A stretch of DNA of 54,384 bases. Origin: Chitinophagales bacterium. Lineage in GTDB: Bacteria; Bacteroidota; Bacteroidia; Chitinophagales; UBA10324. Under the pieces are notes generated by a model that saw only the letters and a list, made by a program, of their open reading frames with translations, had not been told where the DNA came from and searched no databases. Shown piece after piece: positions 26,872-36,069 of this stretch (positions within the stretch are counted from its first letter, which is position 1; each line of letters opens with the position of its first letter). The stretch covers positions 1 to 54,384 of the forward strand of contig JANWXQ010000073.1 in assembly GCA_025057275.1 (NCBI GenBank). The letters are read 5' to 3'. Made by a program: the position numbers and the translations under genes.

Positions 26872-27870
26872 TCATGTTTCTGACGCAGGCAGTCGGATGG
26901 TAAAGATCGTTCCTTGCGGCTTATTGTTGTCCACCTGAATATTGCCTCCCTGCAGGGCAACCAGCTTTTGTGCTATGTATAGGCCCAGGCCGGTGCCTTG
27001 GGTTTTTCGGGTTTCCTCCTGACCAATTCGGTAGAACTTTTCAAAGATCAGGTGTCGCTCCTGCTCGGGGATTCCCGGCCCCTCATCACTGATGCGCAAC
27101 GCTACCCTGCGGCCTTCCCGTTCAGCCGATACGGCGATCCGACTGCCCGCGGGCGAATACTTTATAGCATTCTCTAATACATTGCTAACCACACTACGTA
27201 AACCCTGCTTATCGCCCCAAACCCATAACGGGCCCGGACTTTCCCACTCCAGCCGATGATCCCGCCCCACCGTTTGCCTCAGGGTGTCCACGCATTCGCT
27301 GGTGAGCTGACTCAGGTCGCATACTTCCTTGCCCGGGCGCTGGGCCGGCGCCTCCAGCCTGGCAGCCAGCAGCAGGTTGTTGATGAGTGATTCCAGTCTT
27401 GCGGCTTCATTGAGGGCATGTATCCGCAGTTGCGCTGCATCGCTGGGAGGCACTTCGGCATGCCGCTGCAGGGTCTGCAAAGCCACGCGGATGGCCGCCA
27501 GCGGACTTTTCAGCTCGTGGGTCACCGACAGCAAAAAATTTTTCTGACGGTTCAGCATCTGTTCTTCTTTGCGCAATGAGCGTAAAGAGAGTGCGGACAG
27601 AATGGTTAATATCAGAAAAAAGCCAATGCCTTCCCCAATAATCATGATGGTTTGCTGCCGACGGTCCTGTTGCACTTTTTCCAGCGACAGGGCATCATCA
27701 GCCGGCAATCCGGTATGCGCATGCCATTGCCGTTGCAGTTCCATCCATTGGGTCCGGTAAGCAAACCGTTCGTTGTTGATGCGAATGAGCAGCACAAACC
27801 ACCAGAACGCAGAAAGAAAAATATAAGCAATCAATGCATAAAATACATAATGCGTTCGTATAGTTACCAT
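26872..27870 (-). CDS. Sensor histidine kinase
   Basis: 332 residues: membrane helix at about 10-28, a short periplasmic loop of about 45 residues, second helix at about 75-95, then HisKA with SVTHELKSPLAAIR (phospho-acceptor His118) and a HATPase_c domain with N box NVLENAIKYS, DEGPGIPE and GTGLGLYIAQ. It has no HAMP or PAS domain. The small sensor loop suggests it detects membrane state or a partner rather than a large ligand. Encoded ten bases after the NtrY-like kinase and just before the OmpR-type regulator. Confidence 0.94.
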   Translation of the reverse strand: MVTIRTHYVFYALIAYIFLSAFWWFVLLIRINNERFAYRTQWMELQRQWHAHTGLPADDALSLEKVQQDRRQQTIMIIGEGIGFFLILTILSALSLRSLRKEEQMLNRQKNFLLSVTHELKSPLAAIRVALQTLQRHAEVPPSDAAQLRIHALNEAARLESLINNLLLAARLEAPAQRPGKEVCDLSQLTSECVDTLRQTVGRDHRLEWESPGPLWVWGDKQGLRSVVSNVLENAIKYSPAGSRIAVSAEREGRRVALRISDEGPGIPEQERHLIFEKFYRIGQEETRKTQGTGLGLYIAQKLVALQGGNIQVDNNKPQGTIFTIRLPASET

Positions 27871-27880
27871 GGCGGTCTGT

Positions 27881-30800
27881 TTATGGCTTTACTTCTTCTG
27901 TCAGGTGGCCCCTGCTGTGTACTTCCTGTGCTGTAGCCAGTGGCAAACGAACAAAAAAGGTGGTGCCCACTCCCGGCTCCGAGCGAAACGAGATAGTGCC
28001 CCCTATGCTTTCCACAATGCCTTTGCTGATGGCCAGTCCCAGTCCGGCTCCTGAGCTTTTGGTGGTGAAGTTGGGAACAAACACCCGGTTGGCATCTGCC
28101 GGATCTATCCCGATGCCGTTGTCGGTGACGGTTACCACGATGCTGTTGTCCTGATTCTGGGTTGTCAGGTCAATGCGTCCGGCTCGCTGGGGCGGGATGG
28201 CCTGAATGGCATTCAGAATCAGATTGGAGAACACCCGTAGCAATTGCTGCCGGTCGGCCACAACGATACTGCGGGGTGCATGAGCATGCACCAGAAGGTC
28301 TGCCGTTTCCTGATCTCGGTGCAGTGAAGCAGCCGATTGCAGAACGGCATTAACGTCCACGGCTTCGAATACCGGTTCGGGCATTTTGGCAAAATCGGAA
28401 AACTCGCTGGCAATAGCGCTCAGCGTATCTATTTGTTCGATCAGCGTGCGGCAGACTTTCTGGGTAAGTTCATTGACCTGCGGATCCTTGTTGACGACGG
28501 CACGCTGCAGGTGCTGCACACTCAGCCTCATGGGCGTAAGCGGATTTTTGATTTCATGTGCCACCTGTTTGGCCATTTCGCGCCATGCTGACTCACGAGC
28601 CGTTCGTGCCAGTTGCTCAGCACTGCGTTCCAGTTCCTTAATCATTTTGTTGTACTCCCGTACCAGATCTCCAATTTCATCATGAGCCGGCCAGTCAATG
28701 GGTTCGTTGGCTGCACCCAGCTTTACTTTCTGCAGTTTGTCCCGAATGATCTGCAGGCGTTGCATGATCTGACGCGACAACAGCGGGGCCAGTAAGCCCG
28801 ATACAATTAACGCCACCACCAGAATGTTAACCAGCATCACGAAAAAGAAGCCCACTTCTTCGTTGATATTTTGCCGGGAATTGTAGTACGGCAGATTGAT
28901 GAACCCCACCGGATTTCCGGAGCCGGTCCTTATGGCGTAGTAACCGGAAAAGGTTTTCAGCCGGCCGATTTGTTCCTCTTGTACCAGACTGGCTTTGCTT
29001 TCGCGGGTCAACAAAAGGAAGGCCTCCGGATTCATGATCCGGGCCAGAATGCCCCGTTCAAAAATGGCTGGTTGCGTGGTAGCCAGCAGCGCTCCTGAAG
29101 CATCAAACAGATTCAGATCACTGGCATGAACGGCTTCGTATTCGTCCAAATGGTCCTTCACCCGCTGCAGTTGTTCGGCCACGGTGAGCTGTTCTGCATC
29201 GGTCTGTTGCAGCAACTGTCCGGCAGCATTGCCAATGCGTTCCATTTTTTCCGAAACCGTCAGCATGATGAGCTGATTGAATTCATTCAATGCAAAACGC
29301 CCGGTAACATAGCTAAGCGCAACCAGCAGCGGGGCCAGAAAGACCACAAACGACAGTTGAATGGTGGTGCGCAAGGGCGCATGATCCAGAATGCGGTTCA
29401 TACCCCGGTCGCGGGCTTCCAGAACCACCAAACGGAACACCAGCACCAGCGAAGACAAAAAGAACAGCGCCAAAAACAAAAAACTGAAATAAGACAAATA
29501 GTAGCCAACAGGTTTGGATTCACGGGAAACGACAACCACCTGCTGATTTCCGCTGGCCATCACCAGATGATTGTATCCGAGCCGGTCGGAGAAATACGGC
29601 TCCTGCCGGTTGCCGACGTCCCACCACAGCCGGTATTCATAAGCATATTCACCCTGTGCGGCCTGAAGCACTCCATTGCGGTACACGGCAAACGAATACT
29701 GCGGATTCACGTCGGGCAGCCGGTCTTTGTCGGGCAGCAACAAAACCGGATAAAGCCGCGTAAGCTGAAGCTCGCGGATGCGCAACACCGCATACAAACG
29801 GGCAGTTGCCGAATCTGCCGTGGTGATGCGGTAGCGGGCAATGTAATGCGCACCGCCGGTGGAGGCGGGCGCAAAAAACAGATCCGGATCAGCGGTAGGC
29901 TGCACCTCGGCAAGCAGGCCACGTTCCGTCATCAGACGACCTGGCTGCGGCTCATAAAACAGCAGGTCACCGTTTTGCTGATAGGCATAAACACTGATGT
30001 CGTAACGGGCAAACCCTTCCGATAAATAGCGCCGCATGAGCCGCTGGGTGATGGCCCCGGCATTCAACACCGGAAACGAAAACGATTCGGAAAGAAAATG
30101 GTCGTTCTCGATGTGGCTGCGCAGTTCGGTGAGCAGGTATTCGGTAACAGCATCCCTTTCGCGCACCAGCATTCGGGCATACGTGGTGCGCAGCTCTTTT
30201 TCCTTTTTTTCGCCATAGCGATACAGCAGTGCGGCTCCGGAAGCCACCAGCACCAAAGCGATCAGATTCAGGTGCGTTAAGTCCAGACGCTTACGCAGCG
30301 ATAGCAACAGCCACGGAGCCAATATCACATAACCGATGCTCCATCCCACCACATAAGCCTCGGAAAAACCCAGCTTCAGCCATTGCAACAGGGGAAGAAC
30401 CATCAGGGCCGCCAACAACAAGAGCAACAAACCTTCCAGGCCGATGCGCTTATCCCAGCCTATCAGCAGCAACAGCTTGGATCCGATCAGATGCAGCGCA
30501 ATGAGCAGCATGGCAATGCACAGCACGCCGGCAATGCTGTACCAGTCCGGATTCAGCGGATTAAAAAAAGCAAACTGAATGTTGGAGTCATCTACCAACG
30601 TCTTGATCAGATAAGCACAACAGGCAATGAGCAGGAACAACAATACCAGTACAGCTGTCTGAGCCACATAACTTGTCACAGATTTGGAAGAAAACCGAAA
30701 CCGGTAGCGCACATGAAAGCTGATCAATGCCGCAGCCCATACCAGCAGCGCCAGCAAAATGAAGAATGCTCCCAGCGTGGCAGCAATACCGGGCGAGGCA

Positions 30801-31636
30801 AACAATTCGGGCTGAAACAACCGCCAATACTGAATATCGTCGGGCAGCCAACGGCTCGTGTTCAGATAGAGCGCTGCCGCTGCCATATAGCCTGCCATGA
30901 CCAAAAGCCCGGCACCGTAACGATTGGCAGACAACAGCGCCTGCAGCGGACCGGTGATGGCTGCCGTGAAAAAGAAAATCGCCAAGACAAAAGCCACCCA
31001 GCCCCACCAGCCCGGTCGGCTTCCCTCATGCGGCGGCTCGGCTACCAACCGAACCGTGCGCCCGAAAAAACGGATCTCATGCCCCTGTCCTGTTCCGTTG
31101 TCGGCAAAGTGAAGCCCGATATACGAAGGAATGTTCCAGTAGGCATTCCAGTGATCGGAAAGAAACCGGTTGCCATCTACAAATTCGTAACGCAGGGGCA
31201 ACACATAACGCAGCCAGAGGGCTGTATCCGAACTGCCTGCCGGGGCTCCCCATTTATCACGCACCACAAACCAGCCATTGCGCAGTTTATACAATTCCCC
31301 TTCTCCTACCGGTTGGGGCAATAACGGAACATTCTGAGCGCCGGTCCAGAAAATGAGCGAATCCCCACGGAAAGCCAGCAGACTGAAGGGTAGCCTGCTG
31401 TAGTCGGAGAGCAATAAGTGCTGTTGCTGCCAGTCTCCTGAAGCCACCACCTGGAGGTCATGAGGATAGCGGGCATCCATGGTTGCCGTCACCTGCTGCA
31501 AACCGTTTTGCAGGCGTGAAACGGCACGCTTCAGCTCGTGTTCCGGCTGGTTACGCCACGAATTGTAATAGGCTGCCGCAAGCAGCAACACTCCCGCCCC
31601 CAGACAAAAGCCACACAGCGGTATTCGCCAACGCAC
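27881..31636 (-). CDS. Very large NtrY-like sensor histidine kinase
   Basis: 1251 residues from a GTG at 31636. A first membrane helix (8-25) is followed by a periplasmic region, a cluster of about eight membrane helices (about 215-480), a second extracytoplasmic region (to about 700), further helices near 710-775, a third sensor region and a last helix near 930, then HAMP (ending DWPAHDEIGDLVREYNKMI), HisKA with AKQVAHEIKNPLTPMRLS (His about 1027) and HATPase_c with NLILNAIQAI and GAGLGLAIS. The HEIKNPLTPM motif is typical of NtrY. Having three separate extracytoplasmic parts is unusual. The cognate regulator could be the neighbouring OmpR-type protein or the orphan NtrC-type protein at 12895-14265. 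Confidence 0.92.
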   Translation of the reverse strand: MRWRIPLCGFCLGAGVLLLAAAYYNSWRNQPEHELKRAVSRLQNGLQQVTATMDARYPHDLQVVASGDWQQQHLLLSDYSRLPFSLLAFRGDSLIFWTGAQNVPLLPQPVGEGELYKLRNGWFVVRDKWGAPAGSSDTALWLRYVLPLRYEFVDGNRFLSDHWNAYWNIPSYIGLHFADNGTGQGHEIRFFGRTVRLVAEPPHEGSRPGWWGWVAFVLAIFFFTAAITGPLQALLSANRYGAGLLVMAGYMAAAALYLNTSRWLPDDIQYWRLFQPELFASPGIAATLGAFFILLALLVWAAALISFHVRYRFRFSSKSVTSYVAQTAVLVLLFLLIACCAYLIKTLVDDSNIQFAFFNPLNPDWYSIAGVLCIAMLLIALHLIGSKLLLLIGWDKRIGLEGLLLLLLAALMVLPLLQWLKLGFSEAYVVGWSIGYVILAPWLLLSLRKRLDLTHLNLIALVLVASGAALLYRYGEKKEKELRTTYARMLVRERDAVTEYLLTELRSHIENDHFLSESFSFPVLNAGAITQRLMRRYLSEGFARYDISVYAYQQNGDLLFYEPQPGRLMTERGLLAEVQPTADPDLFFAPASTGGAHYIARYRITTADSATARLYAVLRIRELQLTRLYPVLLLPDKDRLPDVNPQYSFAVYRNGVLQAAQGEYAYEYRLWWDVGNRQEPYFSDRLGYNHLVMASGNQQVVVVSRESKPVGYYLSYFSFLFLALFFLSSLVLVFRLVVLEARDRGMNRILDHAPLRTTIQLSFVVFLAPLLVALSYVTGRFALNEFNQLIMLTVSEKMERIGNAAGQLLQQTDAEQLTVAEQLQRVKDHLDEYEAVHASDLNLFDASGALLATTQPAIFERGILARIMNPEAFLLLTRESKASLVQEEQIGRLKTFSGYYAIRTGSGNPVGFINLPYYNSRQNINEEVGFFFVMLVNILVVALIVSGLLAPLLSRQIMQRLQIIRDKLQKVKLGAANEPIDWPAHDEIGDLVREYNKMIKELERSAEQLARTARESAWREMAKQVAHEIKNPLTPMRLSVQHLQRAVVNKDPQVNELTQKVCRTLIEQIDTLSAIASEFSDFAKMPEPVFEAVDVNAVLQSAASLHRDQETADLLVHAHAPRSIVVADRQQLLRVFSNLILNAIQAIPPQRAGRIDLTTQNQDNSIVVTVTDNGIGIDPADANRVFVPNFTTKSSGAGLGLAISKGIVESIGGTISFRSEPGVGTTFFVRLPLATAQEVHSRGHLTEEVKP

Positions 31637-31655
31637 CGTTTAAAGCAACTGTTAT

Positions 31656-31663
31656 CAAATGTA
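31656..31663 (-). promoter_or_regulatory. TAnnTTTG promoter element for the NtrY-like kinase gene
   Basis: Minus-strand TACATTTG matches the Bacteroidota -7 consensus exactly, 19 bases before the GTG at 31636, in the gap after mazG. It would give the kinase/kinase/regulator genes their own transcript. Confidence 0.5.
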
Positions 31664-31692
31664 GCACAGCCCTTCCCTCACTGTTACCGCCC

Positions 31693-32475
31693 TTACCGGT
31701 ATACGTTTTTGGCGGCCTCCCAGAGTTGGTCCATTTCCTGAAGCGACAGGTCGGTAAGCTGCTGTTGCCGCTGCCCTACTTCCCGTTCCATCCACTGAAA
31801 CCGATTAATGAATTTTTTATTCGTTTTTTCCAATGCCGCTTCCGGATCTATCCCGCAGAAACGAGCAAAGTTGACCAAGGAAAACAACACATCGCCCAGT
31901 TCCTGTTCCATCTGTTCTTTGTCGCCATCGCTCAGGCTACGCGAAACAAAGGGAGCCAGTTCCTCCATTTCTTCCTGTACTTTATTCCATACGTCCTCAC
32001 GCCGCTCCCATTCAAAGCCTACCTGACGGGCTTTGTCCTGAATACGAAACGCCTTGACCAATGCGGGCAAGGCATGGGGAACCCCTGCCAGCACCGATCC
32101 TTTTCGCTCCTGCATTTTTATCTGTTCCCAGTTGCGCTTCACATCTTCCTCACCGCTGACTGCTGTGTTGCCGTAGATGTGCGGATGCCTACGGATCAGC
32201 TTGGCAGCGCAATGCTCCAGGGCTTCCTGCAGGTCAAATGCCTGTTGCTCCTCGGCCATTCGTGCGTAAAAAATCAAATGAATAAGCACATCTCCGATTT
32301 CATCCTTGAGTGCCTGCATGTTTTGCTCATCTATAGCCGAAACCAGCTCATAAACTTCCTCCAGCGTCAGCAAACGGAGCGACTGCAAGGTTTGTTTGCG
32401 GTCCCAAGGGCATTTTTCCCTCAATTCGTGCATGATCTGTACCAATCGCTGAAAGGCCTCTGCCGTATGATCCAT
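31693..32475 (-). CDS. mazG: Nucleoside triphosphate pyrophosphohydrolase MazG
   Basis: 260 residues from the ATG at 32475 (MDHTAEAFQRLVQIMHELRE); the upstream TTG is less likely. Two tandem MazG domains: the first contains CPWDRKQTLQSL, LEEVYELVSAI and DEIGDVLIHLIF; the second contains EEMEELAPF and EQELGDVLFSLVNF, with the four-acidic EExxE and ExxD type metal sites. The enzyme hydrolyses (d)NTPs to NMPs and PPi, removing damaged nucleotides and, in E. coli, lowering ppGpp. Divergent from the SDR gene. Confidence 0.95.
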   Translation of the reverse strand: MDHTAEAFQRLVQIMHELREKCPWDRKQTLQSLRLLTLEEVYELVSAIDEQNMQALKDEIGDVLIHLIFYARMAEEQQAFDLQEALEHCAAKLIRRHPHIYGNTAVSGEEDVKRNWEQIKMQERKGSVLAGVPHALPALVKAFRIQDKARQVGFEWERREDVWNKVQEEMEELAPFVSRSLSDGDKEQMEQELGDVLFSLVNFARFCGIDPEAALEKTNKKFINRFQWMEREVGQRQQQLTDLSLQEMDQLWEAAKNVYR

Positions 32476-32510
32476 AGGCGACAATTTGCCGGCGATATTA
32501 GCACTTTCGT

Positions 32511-32524
32511 AGCAGGTACCTGCT
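32511..32524. promoter_or_regulatory. 14-bp perfect palindrome in the mazG/SDR divergent region
   Basis: AGCAGGTACCTGCT is its own reverse complement. A further related half-site, CTGCTAC, lies at 32535-32541, the reverse complement of GTAGCAG that overlaps the palindrome's left end. The location between two divergent starts suits an operator for a dimeric regulator, but no regulator is encoded next to it. Confidence 0.35.
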
Positions 32525-32539
32525 GGCCGAAGCGGCTGC

Positions 32540-32547
32540 TACCTTTA
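32540..32547 (+). promoter_or_regulatory. Near-consensus promoter element for the SDR gene
   Basis: TACCTTTA matches TAnnTTTG except for the last base and lies 16 bases before the ATG at 32564. The same eight bases occur upstream of the lysyl-oxidase-like gene and of the 1155-residue outer-membrane protein gene. Confidence 0.35.
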
Positions 32548-32563
32548 GACCCGGTTACCGTTG

Positions 32564-33382
32564 ATGAAACCAGTTCAGAAAGTGGTGGTTGTTACCGGTG
32601 CTTCCTCCGGCATAGGCCTGGCCTGCGCCGAAGTGTTTGCGCAAAAGGGTTATGCGGTGGTGCTGGCCGCCCGCAATGCCAACGCCTTGCAACAGGCGGC
32701 AGAGGCCATCCGGCAGCGCGGCGGTCGTGCACTGGCTGTGGTTGCCGATGTGTCCCGGCAACACGATTGCCGCCTGCTGGTGGAACAAACCCTAGCGCAA
32801 TTCGGCCGTCTGGATGTGCTGATCAACAACGCCGGTATCAGTATGCGGGCCCTGTTTTCCGAACTGCAACCCGAAGTGCTTCATCGCGTCATGGATGTCA
32901 ACTTTTGGGGAACCGTACATTGTACCTACTATGCCCTTCCTGAATTGCTGAAAACATCAGGCAGCGTGGTGGGCATTTCCTCCGTGGCCGGTTATGTGGG
33001 CTTGCCGGCCCGAACCGGCTATTCCGCTTCCAAATTTGCCATGAACGGTTTTCTGGAAGCGCTGCGCATCGAACATTTGTACGACGGACTGCACGTTATG
33101 GTCGTTTGCCCGGGATACACGGCCTCCAACATTCGCCATACGGCTTTAGACAAAGAAGGCCGGCCACAGGGAGAATCGCCTCTGCAGGAAAGCAAGCTCA
33201 TGCCTGCTGAGGCAGTAGCCCGTGCCGTGCTGCGGGGCGTGGAACGACGAAAACGTACCCTCATTCTTACCCTTCAGGGCAAGGTCACTGTTTTTCTGAA
33301 AAAATGGTGCCCGTCATGGCTGGACCGGCAGATCTATCGCTACATTGCCAATGAAACCGACTCGCCGCTGCGCCCCCGCTGA
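32564..33382 (+). CDS. Short-chain dehydrogenase/reductase (SDR)
   Basis: 272 residues from the ATG at 32564. Classical SDR: NAD(P)-binding TGASSGIG at 11-18, NNAGIS near residue 88, catalytic serine in VGISSVAGYVG and YSASK (Tyr about 153, Lys about 157). The arginine-rich region after beta2 (VLAARNANAL) fits NADP(H). The tail has a hydrophobic stretch with KKWCPSWLDRQIYRY, seen in membrane-associated SDRs. The oxidised or reduced substrate cannot be told. First gene of the plus-strand run to 38282. Confidence 0.93.
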   Translation: MKPVQKVVVVTGASSGIGLACAEVFAQKGYAVVLAARNANALQQAAEAIRQRGGRALAVVADVSRQHDCRLLVEQTLAQFGRLDVLINNAGISMRALFSELQPEVLHRVMDVNFWGTVHCTYYALPELLKTSGSVVGISSVAGYVGLPARTGYSASKFAMNGFLEALRIEHLYDGLHVMVVCPGYTASNIRHTALDKEGRPQGESPLQESKLMPAEAVARAVLRGVERRKRTLILTLQGKVTVFLKKWCPSWLDRQIYRYIANETDSPLRPR

Positions 33383-33439
33383 TGCCGCAAGACGTTGCGG
33401 ACGGGTTGGTTGAAAAATACCTGTTTTCTTTGCTGGCGC

Positions 33440-34090
33440 ATGATCAGCGTCAGCAACCTGCACAAGTATTATGGCAACCTGCATATCATTCGCGGCGTAA
33501 CCTTTCAGGTAAATGACGGGGAAATTTTGTCTATCGTCGGTCCTTCCGGTGCAGGAAAAAGCACCCTGCTGCATATCATGGGCACTCTGGATCCTCCTTC
33601 ATCGGGTCAGGTGCTTTACGATGACGTAAATCCGGCAGAGCTGCCACCCCGAAAGCTGGCCGCCTTTCGTAATCGGCACATTGGCTTTGTTTTTCAGTTT
33701 CATCATTTGCTGCCGGAGTTTACGGCGCTGGAAAACGTTTGCATTCCCGGCTGGATTGCCGGAAAAAAGAATGAGGAAGTAGAACGAAAAGCTTACGAAC
33801 TGCTGGATTTTCTGCAACTCACTCATCGGTTGCAACACAAGCCATCGCAGTTATCAGGAGGCGAACAGCAACGGGTGGCTGTGGCCCGTGCCCTGATCAA
33901 CAACCCGCGCGTGGTTCTGGCTGATGAGCCTTCCGGAAATCTGGACTCTGACTCGGCCCGGTCGCTGCACGAATTGTTCTTCGACCTGAGGCGCCATCTG
34001 CAGCAAACCTTTGTTATTGTTACGCACAACGAAGAGCTGGCTCAAATGGCCGACAGAAGATTGTTGCTGGAAGACGGCATGCTGCGCTGA
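33440..34090 (+). CDS. LolD-like ABC transporter ATPase
   Basis: 216 residues from the ATG at 33440. Walker A GPSGAGKST (about 34-42), Q-loop in FVFQFHHLLPEFTALEN, signature LSGGEQQRVAVARAL and Walker B VVLADEPSGNLD. The FVFQFHHLLPEFTA sequence is typical of LolD, the ATPase that powers release of lipoproteins from the inner membrane. No LolC/LolE permease gene is near, so the partner must be elsewhere; Bacteroidota often encode lolD away from the permease. Confidence 0.88.
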   Translation: MISVSNLHKYYGNLHIIRGVTFQVNDGEILSIVGPSGAGKSTLLHIMGTLDPPSSGQVLYDDVNPAELPPRKLAAFRNRHIGFVFQFHHLLPEFTALENVCIPGWIAGKKNEEVERKAYELLDFLQLTHRLQHKPSQLSGGEQQRVAVARALINNPRVVLADEPSGNLDSDSARSLHELFFDLRRHLQQTFVIVTHNEELAQMADRRLLLEDGMLR

Positions 34091-34136
34091 CGATTTGCCT
34101 TACCGCCAGCGTCCTGAGGATTTTCAGAACTTGGCA

Positions 34137-36053
34137 ATGCCTTGGGCAATGGATCTGCTATCGGTACTCAAAAAGCACTGGGGATACGACCGGTTCCGTC
34201 CGCCACAAGAGGAAATTATCCGATCCGCGCTTAGTGGCCGGGATACCGTAGCGCTGATGCCCACCGGAGGGGGAAAATCGATATGCTACCAGCTTCCGGC
34301 ATTGGTCCGCCCCGGCATGACCCTTGTCGTTTCTCCGCTCATCTCCCTGATGCGCGATCAGGTGAACCGGCTCGCCCAAATGGGAGTGCCCGCCCAGGCA
34401 TTACACAGCGGTCAGTCGTTTGCCCGTATGGATCAGATCCTCAACGAATGCCTGAGGGGCCGCTGCAAGCTGCTTTACGTGGCTCCGGAGCGATTGCAAA
34501 ACGACATGTTGCTGCAACGAGTGCCGGGAATGAATATTAACCTGCTTGCAGTGGACGAGGCCCATTGTGTTTCTCAATGGGGTTATGATTTCCGGCCCGC
34601 TTACCTGCGTATTGCCGCATTCCGCGAAAACCTGCCGCGCATTCCGTTGCTGGCGCTTACCGCAACGGCGACTCCGGCCGTTCTGGACGACCTGATAGAA
34701 AAACTGCACCTACGCCACCCTGCTGTTTTTCGCACCAGTTTTCTTCGACCCAACTTATCCTACGCTGTGCTCTACGAAGAAGACAAGCCCGGCCGTTTGC
34801 TATCTATGCTCCATAAAACCAAGGGAACGGCCCTGGTGTATGTCCGCAGCCGGCAGCGCACACAGCAAATTGCCCGACACCTGGCCGAAAACGGAATAAC
34901 CGCCGAAGCCTATCATGCCGGCCTGATGCATAAGGTGCGCCAACAGCGCCAGCAGCGCTGGATGCAGTCTTCGGTGCGTGTGATGGTGTGCACCAATGCG
35001 TTCGGCATGGGCATTGACAAGCCCGATGTCCGGCTGGTGGTACATTGGGACCTGCCCGACAATCTGGAAAGCTATTTTCAGGAAGCCGGTAGAGCCGGGC
35101 GCGATGGAAAAAAGTCCCATGCCGTTTTGCTTTTCAACAACAGCGACCTGCACGACGTGCAGCAACGCCTGCAACAGGCTGTTCCCGAGCCTGCTCAGAT
35201 CCGCCAGGTGTATCAGGCACTGGCCAATCATTTCCGGCTGGCTCTGGGGGCCGGACAGGGATGTACCTTCCCTTTTGACCTGGGCCGCTTTTGTAAAACC
35301 TTCCGCCTGCAGCCCATGCTGGCGCTGAACGCCATCAAAGTGCTGGAACAGCACGAATACCTGCTGGCAACGGAAGCCGTTTTTCTTTCTTCCTCCGTCC
35401 TGCTGCGAATGAAGCGCGACGATCTGTATCGTTTTGAACTGGAAAACCCGAATCTGCGTCCCCTGGTATTGGCTTTGCTACGCTCCTATCCCGGGCTTTT
35501 TGAACAGGATGTTTCCATAAACGAAGACGACCTGGCCGTTGCCCTCAGGCAAACCCGGCGTCAGGTGGAGGAACAACTGCGCTACCTGCATCAGTGTGGG
35601 GTAATCGCCTATACGCCGGCCACTGATGAACCCCTGATTACTTTTTTGCAGCCGCGCCACGACAGCCGCCATTTGCCCCTGGATGTGGAACAACTCAGGC
35701 AACGCCGCCAGCGGCATGCTGAATCGATGCAAGCCATGCTGCGCTATGCAACCCGTCAGATCGAATGCCGCAGCACGATGCTGCTTCGCTACTTTGGCGA
35801 ATCCGACAGCGCGCCTTGCGGAATTTGCGACGTTTGCCTGAAGCGGAACGTCCTTTCGGTGAGCGGGCAGAAAAGCCAGGAAATCAGGCAGGTAATCCGA
35901 AGCCTTCTGCAGCAGAAAGCCGTACCCCTGCACGAAATAGTGCATCAAACAACGGCATTTCAGGAAAAAGAAACCCTGTGGATTATTCAGCAGATGCTGG
36001 ATGCGCGGGAACTCCGTTACGACGCCTACAACCGGCTTACCTTGGCCGGCTGA
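34137..36053 (+). CDS. recQ: RecQ-family ATP-dependent DNA helicase
   Basis: 3'-5' DNA helicase. The ATG at 34137 gives 638 residues; another ATG 12 bases later is possible. Motif I is MPTGGGKSICYQLPAL (41-56), motif II DEAHCVSQWGYDFRP (near 139), later GRAGRDGKKS, and a zinc-binding set of cysteines around 543-567 (CRSTMLLRYFGE and CGICDVC). The C terminus is a short RQC-like winged helix with no HRDC domain, so the protein is at the short end of the family. It follows the LolD-like gene by 46 bases and may be co-transcribed with it. Confidence 0.94.
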   Translation: MPWAMDLLSVLKKHWGYDRFRPPQEEIIRSALSGRDTVALMPTGGGKSICYQLPALVRPGMTLVVSPLISLMRDQVNRLAQMGVPAQALHSGQSFARMDQILNECLRGRCKLLYVAPERLQNDMLLQRVPGMNINLLAVDEAHCVSQWGYDFRPAYLRIAAFRENLPRIPLLALTATATPAVLDDLIEKLHLRHPAVFRTSFLRPNLSYAVLYEEDKPGRLLSMLHKTKGTALVYVRSRQRTQQIARHLAENGITAEAYHAGLMHKVRQQRQQRWMQSSVRVMVCTNAFGMGIDKPDVRLVVHWDLPDNLESYFQEAGRAGRDGKKSHAVLLFNNSDLHDVQQRLQQAVPEPAQIRQVYQALANHFRLALGAGQGCTFPFDLGRFCKTFRLQPMLALNAIKVLEQHEYLLATEAVFLSSSVLLRMKRDDLYRFELENPNLRPLVLALLRSYPGLFEQDVSINEDDLAVALRQTRRQVEEQLRYLHQCGVIAYTPATDEPLITFLQPRHDSRHLPLDVEQLRQRRQRHAESMQAMLRYATRQIECRSTMLLRYFGESDSAPCGICDVCLKRNVLSVSGQKSQEIRQVIRSLLQQKAVPLHEIVHQTTAFQEKETLWIIQQMLDARELRYDAYNRLTLAG

Positions 36054-36069
36054 TGGCTGCTGGCCGCAC

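Noticed and set aside
29126-31324. Plus-strand ORFs of about 300 residues
   Set aside because: Antisense to the giant histidine kinase gene; no start signals or recognisable domains.
31483-32943. Plus-strand ORF of 486 residues
   Set aside because: It runs antisense to the NtrY-like kinase start and all of mazG and then into the SDR gene in another frame; composition is that of a shadow of real genes.
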